Translations under genes and position numbers: made by a program | Shown here: positions 1 to 5,668 of the stretch, piece by piece | Layout: each line of letters opens with the position of its first letter | Numbering within the stretch: position 1 is the first letter of the stretch | The notes under the pieces: generated by a model | What the model was told of the DNA's origin: nothing | What the model saw: the letters and a program-made list of their open reading frames with translations, nothing else | Databases searched by the model: none | Assembly (NCBI GenBank): GCA_031278145.1 | Contig: JAITLA010000134.1 | Span: 1 to 5,678, forward strand | Length of the DNA: 5,678 nt | Source of the DNA: Eubacteriales Family XIII. Incertae Sedis bacterium | GTDB lineage: Bacteria > Bacillota_A > Clostridia > Peptostreptococcales > Anaerovoracaceae | Direction of reading: 5' to 3'

Positions 1-7
1 CTGCGCG

Positions 8-1522
8 ATGGACGGGATTTTGCTTGAAAAACTGAAGATACTCAGCGATGGCGCCAAATACGACGTTTCCTGCGCCACGAGCGGCGTGGACCGCACGAAC
101 GTGGGCCGCATCGGCAACGTCTGCGCCGCCGGCGTCTGCCATTCCTGGTCGGCGGACGGGCGCTGCATCAGCCTGCTGAAGGTGCTCTTCAGCAACCGCT
201 GCGTTTACGACTGCAAGTATTGCGTGAACCGCAGGAGCGCCGATACGCCGCGCGCCGCCTTCGAGCCGTCCGAGCTCGCGGAGCTCGTCATCGAATTCTA
301 TCGCCGCAACTACATCGAGGGCCTGTTTTTGAGCTCCGCCGTCGATATCTCGCCGGACGATACGGCGGAGCGGATACATCGCTGCCTGTATCTCCTGCGG
401 GAGGAATACCGCTTCGCGGGCTATATACACGCGAAGATCATCCCGGGGGTTTCGCCGGAGCTGCTGCAGCGCATCGGCATGGCGGCGGACAGGCTCAGCG
501 TGAATGTGGAGCTTCCCTCGCGGGAGAGCTTGCGGCTGCTGGCGCCGCAGAAGAAGATACAGGGCATCTTCGAGCCCATGCGGCAGATATCCCGGACGCT
601 GGAAGAGCGGAGGACGCTGAAAGGCCCGGGCTTCCCGGATCGCACGGCCCCCATGGGCGCCGATGCGGCGGCGGGGGACGGCGACTTGGCGACGCTTATG
701 CACGGCCGATACCCTGCGGCGCCGTCCCCCGCGCGCGGCCGGTACAGGGAACGCTTCGCGCCGGGCGGACAGGCCACGCAGATGATCATCGGCGCCTCGC
801 CGGAGAGCGACCGGCAGATCATCAAGACCGCAGAGTCCCTGTACAGGATATTCCGGCTGAAGCGGGTCTACTTTTCGGCCTACATACCCGTGAGCGACGC
901 GCCGGAGCTGCCCGCGCGGTTTTCACCCCCGCCGCTCTTGCGGGAGCACAGGCTCTATCAAGCGGATTGGCTCCTTCGCTTTTACGGCTTTGCGGCGGAC
1001 GAAATACTGGATGAGGCGCACCCGTTTCTGGATACGGACATGGACCCCAAGATCGGTTGGGCGCTGCGCCACATGGAGCTGTTCCCCGTCGAGATCAACA
1101 AGGCGCCGCCGGAACTGCTGCTGCGCATTCCGGGCGTCGGAAGCGTTTCCGCCGTGCGCATAGCCCGCCAGAGGCGGATCGCGGCGGTCAAATACGAAGA
1201 CCTCAAGAAGATCGGCGTCGTGCTGAAGCGGGCGCGCTTCTTCCTCACCTGCTCGGGGAAGTATTACGGCGGCAAGGGGCAGGACCCCGTGTACATCAAG
1301 GATCGCTTGCTGCGCCCGGAAGACATCCGAAGCGGCCTGTCGGAAAAAAGCGGTCCGCCGCAGATTTCCATGTTCGACGACGGCCTCGTGCCGGCCGGCA
1401 CACCCGCCGCGCGTGCCATACCCGCCGCCATACCCACCGCCGCGCTCGGCGCACCCACCGCGCCTGCGGCTCCGCCGGAGGACGGCATCCCCGCCGCCTT
1501 CGCGCCCAAGGGGCAAGCGTAA
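8..1522 (+). CDS. Putative DNA modification/repair radical SAM protein (TIGR03916-like)
   Basis: A 504-residue radical SAM protein of the family annotated as putative DNA modification/repair, often found beside a DUF4130 protein and uracil-DNA glycosylase. Its reaction and substrate are unknown. The iron-sulfur/SAM motif is CVYDCKYC, with cysteines 65, 69 and 72 (CX3CX2C). Family-typical stretches flank it: AKYDVSC near 16-22, VCHSWSADGRCISLLK near 43-58, NYIEGLFLSS at 101-110, and LLREHRLYQADWLLRFYGF near 310-328. A helix-hairpin-helix element, seen in DNA-binding proteins, lies near 366-390 around IPGVG (374-378). QISMF (452-456) resembles a sliding-clamp-binding motif. From memory most relatives are nearer 400-430 residues. 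The extra length here is an insert of Gly/Ala/Pro/Arg-rich sequence near 206-247 and an Ala/Pro-rich tail from 459. The ATG at 8 gives the usual family N-terminus, so I take the gene as complete, though only seven upstream bases are visible. It precedes the DUF4130 gene by 24 bases, probably in one operon. Family assignment is strong; function is inference. Confidence 0.92.
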   Translation: MDGILLEKLKILSDGAKYDVSCATSGVDRTNVGRIGNVCAAGVCHSWSADGRCISLLKVLFSNRCVYDCKYCVNRRSADTPRAAFEPSELAELVIEFYRRNYIEGLFLSSAVDISPDDTAERIHRCLYLLREEYRFAGYIHAKIIPGVSPELLQRIGMAADRLSVNVELPSRESLRLLAPQKKIQGIFEPMRQISRTLEERRTLKGPGFPDRTAPMGADAAAGDGDLATLMHGRYPAAPSPARGRYRERFAPGGQATQMIIGASPESDRQIIKTAESLYRIFRLKRVYFSAYIPVSDAPELPARFSPPPLLREHRLYQADWLLRFYGFAADEILDEAHPFLDTDMDPKIGWALRHMELFPVEINKAPPELLLRIPGVGSVSAVRIARQRRIAAVKYEDLKKIGVVLKRARFFLTCSGKYYGGKGQDPVYIKDRLLRPEDIRSGLSEKSGPPQISMFDDGLVPAGTPAARAIPAAIPTAALGAPTAPAAPPEDGIPAAFAPKGQA

Positions 1523-1535
1523 AGCGCGGAAGCGG

Positions 1536-1544
1536 AAGGAGGGG
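1536..1544 (+). promoter_or_regulatory. Ribosome binding site of the DUF4130 gene
   Basis: AAGGAGGGG lies two bases before the ATG at 1547. The AAGGAGG core ends four bases before that ATG, slightly close but a strong match to the anti-Shine-Dalgarno sequence. It sits in the 24-base spacer after the radical SAM stop codon and supports ATG 1547 as the start. Confidence 0.75.
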
Positions 1545-1546
1545 AT

Positions 1547-2314
1547 ATGGATTATCTGTACGACGGCAGCTTCGAAGGCTTTTTGTGCTGCGTTTTCCTG
1601 CATTATTATCGGGAGAAGGCCGAGGGCATCTTCCCGGCGGCCCGCTATCAAGGGGATCTGCTCCGCGCCCACAGCCTCGTGGAAACGGACGACGCGCAGG
1701 CGGCCCGCGTCTACGCGGCCATCGAAAGCAAGATATCCGCGCACGATATGAAGCGGATATACACGGTCTTCCGGTCGAGCGTTCCGGACAAGGAAGCGGC
1801 GCTTCTGCGTTACATACGCCTCGGCTTCAGGGAGGGTTCGCGGATCCGCCTGCTCTTCGGCAATCCCGTCGTGTTTGCGGTACAGCGGGCGGAGCAGAAG
1901 GTGGTGAAGGAGATACACAGGATGTGCGGCCTCGTTCGCTTCTCGGAGCTCAGGCCCGGCGCGGGGACCGCCGAAGGGTCCATACTCTACGCGCCCATGA
2001 CGCCGGATCACGACATCGCGGAATTTCTGGCCCCGCACTTCTGCGACCGATTCAAGGAAGAGCCCTTCATCATACACGACAAACGCCGCGAAAAGGCCCT
2101 TGTGTCTGCGGCGGGGACGTGGTACATAACGGATTTTCACGACGCGGACGCCTGCGCCGAAACAGGCGCGGAACGCCGATACCGCAAGCTCTGGCGGGAA
2201 TACTTCGACGCGATAGCCATACGCGAGCGGAGCAATCCCGCCTGCCAACGACGCTTCATGCCCGCGCGATATTGGAGCAACCTGACGGAGATCGACCCAA
2301 AACACTCCGGCTGA
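1547..2314 (+). CDS. DUF4130 domain-containing protein, probable DNA metabolism protein (TIGR03915-like)
   Basis: A 255-residue protein recognised by its N-terminus (MDYLYDGSFEGFLCCVF), which is characteristic of the TIGR03915 family, and by a C-terminal block near 230-243 (NPACQRRFMPARYW) typical of the DUF4130 domain. That domain probably spans about residues 85-245. No enzymatic activity is established to my knowledge. The 'DNA metabolism' label comes from its constant partnership with the TIGR03916 radical SAM family and, in some genomes, fusion or linkage to uracil-DNA glycosylase. No signal peptide or membrane segment is apparent, so it should be cytoplasmic. This copy is stand-alone, with no fused glycosylase, and ends at residue 255 with a short polar tail. 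It follows the radical SAM gene by 24 bases with its own strong ribosome binding site, so the two products are likely made together. Its stop lies 16 bases from the stop of the convergent mtnA gene. Family call is strong; role is unknown. Confidence 0.9.
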   Translation: MDYLYDGSFEGFLCCVFLHYYREKAEGIFPAARYQGDLLRAHSLVETDDAQAARVYAAIESKISAHDMKRIYTVFRSSVPDKEAALLRYIRLGFREGSRIRLLFGNPVVFAVQRAEQKVVKEIHRMCGLVRFSELRPGAGTAEGSILYAPMTPDHDIAEFLAPHFCDRFKEEPFIIHDKRREKALVSAAGTWYITDFHDADACAETGAERRYRKLWREYFDAIAIRERSNPACQRRFMPARYWSNLTEIDPKHSG

Positions 2315-2330
2315 CGGTAACGGCCCCGCG

Positions 2331-3401
2331 TCAAACCCCGGCGTCCCGCACAAGGCGTCGTATGCTCTCGTCGTAGGGGGGCCGAAGGACGCCGTGCTCG
2401 GTCACGATGCCCGCAATCAGCGCGTGATCCGTGATATCGAAGGCGGGGTTGTATACGTGCACGCCCTGCGGCGCCATGCGCTTCTCGTACCACATTTCCG
2501 TGACCTCCTCGGGGGCTCTCTGCTCGATGGGGATGTCGTCACCCGTCGCGGCGCGCGTGTCGAAGGTGGAGGTCGGCACGCAGACGTAGAAGGGGATGCC
2601 GTAATGCTTGGCCAGGATCGCCACGCCGGAGGTACCGATCTTGTTGCAGACGTCCCCGTTGGCCGCAAGGCGGTCGCAGCCCACGAGCACCGCCTGCACC
2701 CAGCCGTTCTTCATCACGCGGGCGGCCATGTTGTCGCAGATGAGCGTCGTATCCGCGCCGGCGGCGCAGAGCTCGAAGGCGGAGAGGCGCGCCCCTTGCA
2801 GCAGGGGCCGCGTTTCATCGACGAACAGCTTGAAGCGGTAGCCCCTTTCGAGCCCGAGGTGGACGGGCGCGAGCGCGGTGCCGTATTTCGTCGTCGCCAA
2901 GTATCCGGCGTTGCAGTGCGTCAGTATGCCGTCGCCGTCGCGCAGCAGGCCGAGGCCGTGCTCGCCTATGGCGCGGCAGACGGCCGCGTCCTCTTCGAGG
3001 ATGCGGATCGCCTCGTCGCGCAGCAGCGCTTTGACGCGCGGCAGGGGGCGATCCTTGTGGGCCGCCGCGACGGCTTCCATGCGGTCGAGCGCCCGGAAGA
3101 GGTTCACCGCCGTGGGCCGCGTCGCGGCGAGCGCGTCCTTGGCTTCCTCAAAGCGCGCACGGAAGGCGTCGTAATCCGCCGCGTCGATGGATTTTGCCGC
3201 CAGATACAGGCCGACGGCCGCCGCTGCGCCGATGGCTGGCGCGCCGCGCACCCGTAGCGAGCGGATGGCGTGCCGGATGTCCTCTTGGCGCGTGAGGCGC
3301 AGGTATACGATCTCATTCGGCAGCTTGGTCTGGTCCAGGATCACGAGCGCGTCCCCGTCGTCGTCGAGGGCCACGGTTTCGCAGCGCGGGGCTTTCGTCA
3401 T
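2331..3401 (-). CDS. mtnA: S-methyl-5-thioribose-1-phosphate isomerase
   Basis: A 356-residue MtnA/eIF2B-alpha-like aldose-ketose isomerase. It converts 5-methylthioribose 1-phosphate to 5-methylthioribulose 1-phosphate in methylthioadenosine salvage; known family members also accept the 5-deoxyribose 1-phosphate derived from 5'-deoxyadenosine. Visible hallmarks are LDQTKLPNE at 22-30, RGAPAIGAAAAVG at 52-64, THCNAG at 161-166 with the expected catalytic Cys163, DETRP at 195-199, GCDRLAANGDVCNKIGT at 241-257 with the expected catalytic Asp243, and NPAFDIT at 318-324. Length is normal for the family and nothing essential is missing. I chose the ATG at 3401 because AAGGAGG sits six bases upstream and the protein then starts with the usual short lead; a TTG at 3452 would add 17 Arg/Ala-rich residues of unlikely significance. 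It is the third gene of the leftward unit, 57 bases after the AmmeMemoRadiSam radical SAM gene. Cytoplasmic. Confidence 0.96.
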   Translation of the reverse strand: MTKAPRCETVALDDDGDALVILDQTKLPNEIVYLRLTRQEDIRHAIRSLRVRGAPAIGAAAAVGLYLAAKSIDAADYDAFRARFEEAKDALAATRPTAVNLFRALDRMEAVAAAHKDRPLPRVKALLRDEAIRILEEDAAVCRAIGEHGLGLLRDGDGILTHCNAGYLATTKYGTALAPVHLGLERGYRFKLFVDETRPLLQGARLSAFELCAAGADTTLICDNMAARVMKNGWVQAVLVGCDRLAANGDVCNKIGTSGVAILAKHYGIPFYVCVPTSTFDTRAATGDDIPIEQRAPEEVTEMWYEKRMAPQGVHVYNPAFDITDHALIAGIVTEHGVLRPPYDESIRRLVRDAGV

Positions 3402-3407
3402 TTGCGT

Positions 3408-3414
3408 CCTCCTT
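3408..3414 (-). promoter_or_regulatory. Ribosome binding site of mtnA
   Basis: On the minus strand AAGGAGG precedes the ATG at 3401 with a six-base spacer. This decides the mtnA start over the longer in-frame TTG at 3452, which would place this site inside the coding region. Confidence 0.85.
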
Positions 3415-3420
3415 GGGATC

Positions 3421-3450
3421 GCCCGCGCCCGGGCGGGCGCCCGGGCGGGC
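3421..3450. repeat. GC-only tandem palindromic repeat in the rSAM-mtnA spacer
   Basis: A 12-base unit GCGCCCGGGCGG occurs twice in perfect tandem (3425-3436 and 3437-3448). Each copy contains the 10-base palindrome CGCCCGGGCG (3426-3435 and 3438-3447). GCCCGC at 3421-3426 can also pair with GCGGGC at 3433-3438. All 30 bases are G or C, so the mRNA between the radical SAM stop and the mtnA ribosome binding site should fold strongly. There is no T-run after it in the direction of transcription, so it does not look like an ordinary intrinsic terminator. It could stabilise mRNA ends, attenuate mtnA, or be neutral repeat expansion. Confidence 0.6.
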
Positions 3451-3458
3451 AAGGCGCG

Positions 3459-4310
3459 TCAAACATTGCCCACATGCACGTGCGTGAGCGCGCGCCGCGC
3501 GATCTCGGCCAGGCGCGTGAGCGTTTCGACGGGCGTGGGCGGCTTCTCCGTCATCCTGTGCCGCGGAAAGAAGCGCGTGATGTGGAGCGGGATATCGCGG
3601 GAGAGCGACGCGAGCCAGCCGGACAACGCCGCCATCTCGTCGTCGCCGTCGTTTTCCCCCGGGATGATCAGCGTCGTCACCTCCGTGTGGCAGCGCGCGG
3701 CGCAACGCGCGACGTTCCGCTTGACCGTTTCCGCGTCCCCGCCCATGCGCAGGTAGAACTCCCGCGAGAAGGCCTTCACGTCTATGTTCATCGCGTCGAT
3801 GAAGGGCAGCAGGGCCTCGAGCGGTTCCGCGCGGATCATCCCGTTGCTGACCAGCACGACCTTAAGGCCCCTCTCGCGCAGCAGCGGCGCCGTGTCGAGC
3901 AGGTATTCCGCGCCGATCAGGGGTTCGTTGTAGGTGAAGGCGAGGCCGAGGTTTTCCGGGACGGAGGCCGCGATCTCGGTCAGGCGCTCGGGGGAAGCGA
4001 ATTCCGTGTTCGGCCTTGCCTGCGAGATCGAGGCGTTCTGGCAGAAGCCGCAGGCCATATTGCAGCCGTAGCTGCCCATCGAGAGTATCCGTCGCCCCGG
4101 GTGGAAGTGGTACAGGGGCTTCTTCTCGATGGGATCGAGCGCGAGGGAGGATACGCGCCCGTAGCTTTCCGCGCGCAGCACGCCGTCAACGCGGCGGCGC
4201 ACGCCGCAAAGACCGGTTCCGCCGTCCTCGATGAAGCAGCGGTGCGGACAGAGCCCGCAGCGCGTGCCCGCGCCCTCCGCCTCGCAGAAGCGCGCGCGCA
4301 CCGGCGTCAT
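3459..4310 (-). CDS. amrS: AmmeMemoRadiSam system radical SAM enzyme
   Basis: A 283-residue radical SAM protein of the AmmeMemoRadiSam family (TIGR04337-like), distantly related to pyruvate formate-lyase activases. Its substrate is not established to my knowledge. The cluster motif is CNMACGFC with Cys83, Cys87 and Cys90 (CX3CX2C), followed by QNASIS. A second, N-terminal cysteine set typical of the family lies at 18, 21, 25 and 35 (CGLCPHRC, then GTGLCGVR). Other family blocks are PLYHFHPG near 65-72, FTYNEP at 125-130, VLVSNG at 152-157, MNIDVKAF near 174-181, and HITRFFPRHRMTEKPPTP near 243-260. The protein stops right after HVHVGNV, whereas many relatives, from memory, continue with a Cys-rich tail. 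The ATG at 4310 overlaps the upstream gene's stop (ATGA), and GAGGTGG lies ten bases before it, suggesting translational coupling to the AMMECR1 fusion, its expected functional partner. Family call is strong; the gene symbol is the database convention. Confidence 0.94.
   Translation of the reverse strand: MTPVRARFCEAEGAGTRCGLCPHRCFIEDGGTGLCGVRRRVDGVLRAESYGRVSSLALDPIEKKPLYHFHPGRRILSMGSYGCNMACGFCQNASISQARPNTEFASPERLTEIAASVPENLGLAFTYNEPLIGAEYLLDTAPLLRERGLKVVLVSNGMIRAEPLEALLPFIDAMNIDVKAFSREFYLRMGGDAETVKRNVARCAARCHTEVTTLIIPGENDGDDEMAALSGWLASLSRDIPLHITRFFPRHRMTEKPPTPVETLTRLAEIARRALTHVHVGNV
4307..4310 (-). promoter_or_regulatory. ATGA stop-start overlap coupling the fusion gene to amrS
   Basis: The minus-strand bases ATGA contain both the start codon of the radical SAM gene (4310-4308) and the stop codon of the upstream AMMECR1 fusion gene (4309-4307). 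Such overlaps usually couple translation and favour near-equal amounts of the two proteins. A GAGGTGG match at 4327-4321, inside the upstream gene, can serve as the ribosome binding site. Confidence 0.8.
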
Positions 4311-5662
4311 GTGTGCCGCACCACCTCAAAGCGTTCGAGCGTATAGGGTTCATCCGCGCGTATGCCGGCCTTTTGCAGCGCAATCGAAATCTGCGCCTCC
4401 ACGCTGTCCACGCCGTCGAGATTCGGCAGCAGCAATCCGCGCCTGTGCCCGCGCGTCACGATGACGCCGTAGCGCGAAGCGTCCAGCTCCCGTGCGCTTT
4501 GTATGGGCTCCGGCGGCGAAAGCACGTCCACGCTGTAGCTGAGGGCATCGAGCTCCTCCGGGCCAATCGGGTCAAACCTCGGATCGCGCGTCGCGGCGGA
4601 GAGGCTGTTTGCGAGGATCTCCAGCGCAATGTTCCGCTCCGTCGGCAGTATCGTCCCGATGCAGCCGCGCAGATTGCCGTCCTTCTTGATGGAAACGAAC
4701 ACGCCGGCCCGCCGCGAAAGCAGCGCGGGATCCGCGTCCGCCGGCGGATCGACGGACTTGCCCGTGCGGACATGGGCTTCGACGTTGCGCCGCGCCAAGC
4801 GCACGAAGGAATCCTCGCCGTCGCGCCGCTTCTCCGCGCGCGCCTTCACGTCCGACAGGATGGACGGCAGGAGGCTGTCCGCCTCGCCGTCGCCCGTGAA
4901 AGCGGCGGTCAGATAGCCCACGCCGAAGGGTCCCTCGTAGACCGGCGCGCGGCTTTTCACCCGCAGGCCGTCCAGAAAGCCGGCCAGCACGACGAAGCTG
5001 CGCAAGCCGCATTCCGCCGCCCTCTCGCAGAGCGCGGGATCGATGGACAGCAGACGGCGAAAGTCCGCGTCCCGCGCGCACTCCCGCACAAAGGCATCGT
5101 GCGCGGGGCCCTCCTTCACGAAGCCGTAAGGCCCGTCCGCCTTCAGCTTGTGGGACATATCGCCGCTGGCTATAAGCACGATCCCGCGGGAGAGCGACAG
5201 GGCCGCCCTGCGGATGCACATGCCGAAGCGGTAATGCTCGAGGAGCGACAGGCCGGACAAGGAAATGCGGACGATCCTCGGCGACTTGAAGAAGTATAGG
5301 GGAACCGTAACGCCGTGATCCAGCGCCTTGTCCCGCTCCCCGAGCGGCCCGGCCGGGATGCCGTCCGCCTCCGCGCATTCCGCGATGCGCGCGGCCAGCG
5401 CCTCGTCGTATGCGACGGAAAACTTGATGTGCCCCGCGCGAAACGCGCCGAAGTCCCCCTTGGCCGATTTGCCCGGCGAGATGTGGATGTAATCGCCGTA
5501 CAGGACGCTGTGCGGGGAGATGACGACCGCGGTTTCGGGTTTCGCGGCAGCCGCGTCGGCCGCCGCCCACTCGTAGGCGCGGCGCGTGTCCGGGATCTCG
5601 TCCCCCGCGCCCACGCCGGGGACGATCAGCGGCGGGTGCGGCACGAGATAGGCTTTCTGCAT
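4307..5662 (-). CDS. amrA: AmmeMemoRadiSam system protein A: LigB/Memo-like domain fused to AMMECR1 domain
   Basis: A 451-residue two-domain protein. Residues 1 to about 255 match the class III extradiol dioxygenase subunit B-like domain known at the N-terminus of AMMECR1 proteins and related to Memo. Likely metal ligands are His9 (PHPP), His51 (SPHS) and Glu243 (YEGPFGVGY). His171 (SGDMSHKL) sits where LigB has its catalytic histidine. A charged linker near 262-283 leads to the AMMECR1 domain (about 284-451), identified by LRGCIG at 331-336, AATRDPRF at 356-363 and the SYSVDVLSPPEP block at 375-386. The reactions of both domains are unresolved. AMMECR1, Memo and a radical SAM protein form the conserved AmmeMemoRadiSam trio, and here two of the three lie in one chain. 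The start ATG at 5662 has AAGGAG six bases upstream, and the family N-terminus (AYLVPHPPLIVP) begins almost at once. It is the first visible gene of the leftward unit and overlaps amrS by four bases. No signal peptide or membrane segment is seen. The gene symbol is tentative. Confidence 0.93.
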   Translation of the reverse strand: MQKAYLVPHPPLIVPGVGAGDEIPDTRRAYEWAAADAAAAKPETAVVISPHSVLYGDYIHISPGKSAKGDFGAFRAGHIKFSVAYDEALAARIAECAEADGIPAGPLGERDKALDHGVTVPLYFFKSPRIVRISLSGLSLLEHYRFGMCIRRAALSLSRGIVLIASGDMSHKLKADGPYGFVKEGPAHDAFVRECARDADFRRLLSIDPALCERAAECGLRSFVVLAGFLDGLRVKSRAPVYEGPFGVGYLTAAFTGDGEADSLLPSILSDVKARAEKRRDGEDSFVRLARRNVEAHVRTGKSVDPPADADPALLSRRAGVFVSIKKDGNLRGCIGTILPTERNIALEILANSLSAATRDPRFDPIGPEELDALSYSVDVLSPPEPIQSARELDASRYGVIVTRGHRRGLLLPNLDGVDSVEAQISIALQKAGIRADEPYTLERFEVVRHT

Positions 5663-5668
5663 GGGCTT

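Noticed and set aside
923..2353. Long minus-strand open frame of 476 codons opposite the radical SAM and DUF4130 genes
   Set aside because: It spans two well-recognised genes on the other strand, has a biased Arg/Gly/Ala-rich translation with no recognisable domain, and is explained by few stop codons in GC-rich DNA.
1057..2376. Plus-strand open frame of 439 codons overlapping both left-arm genes
   Set aside because: It overlaps the 3' part of one recognised gene and all of another in a different frame; the translation is Arg/Gly-rich low-complexity sequence without family features.
3421..3450. Intrinsic terminator between amrS and mtnA
   Set aside because: The hairpin potential is strong but no T-run follows it in the direction of transcription, and the next gene's ribosome binding site starts almost at once.
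3421..3450. CRISPR or mobile-element end
   Set aside because: There are only two 12-base units with no spacers, no flanking transposase and no target-site duplication.
3402..3452. Longer mtnA start at TTG 3452, adding 17 residues
   Set aside because: The extra residues are encoded by the GC repeat and are Arg/Ala/Pro-rich, while a near-perfect ribosome binding site fits ATG 3401.
3270..4346. Plus-strand open frame of 358 codons opposite amrS and the start of mtnA
   Set aside because: Its translation is an antisense shadow (Arg, Ala, Gly, Val, His-rich), and the opposite strand carries clear family motifs over the same bases.
4836..4907. Frameshift or gene-join artefact between the LigB-like and AMMECR1 domains
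   Set aside because: The frame is continuous through a plausible charged linker, both domains are complete, and this domain order is a known family architecture.
4313..5299. Plus-strand open frame of 328 codons opposite the LigB-AMMECR1 fusion gene
   Set aside because: There is no recognisable domain, and the opposite strand encodes conserved LigB-like and AMMECR1 motifs throughout.
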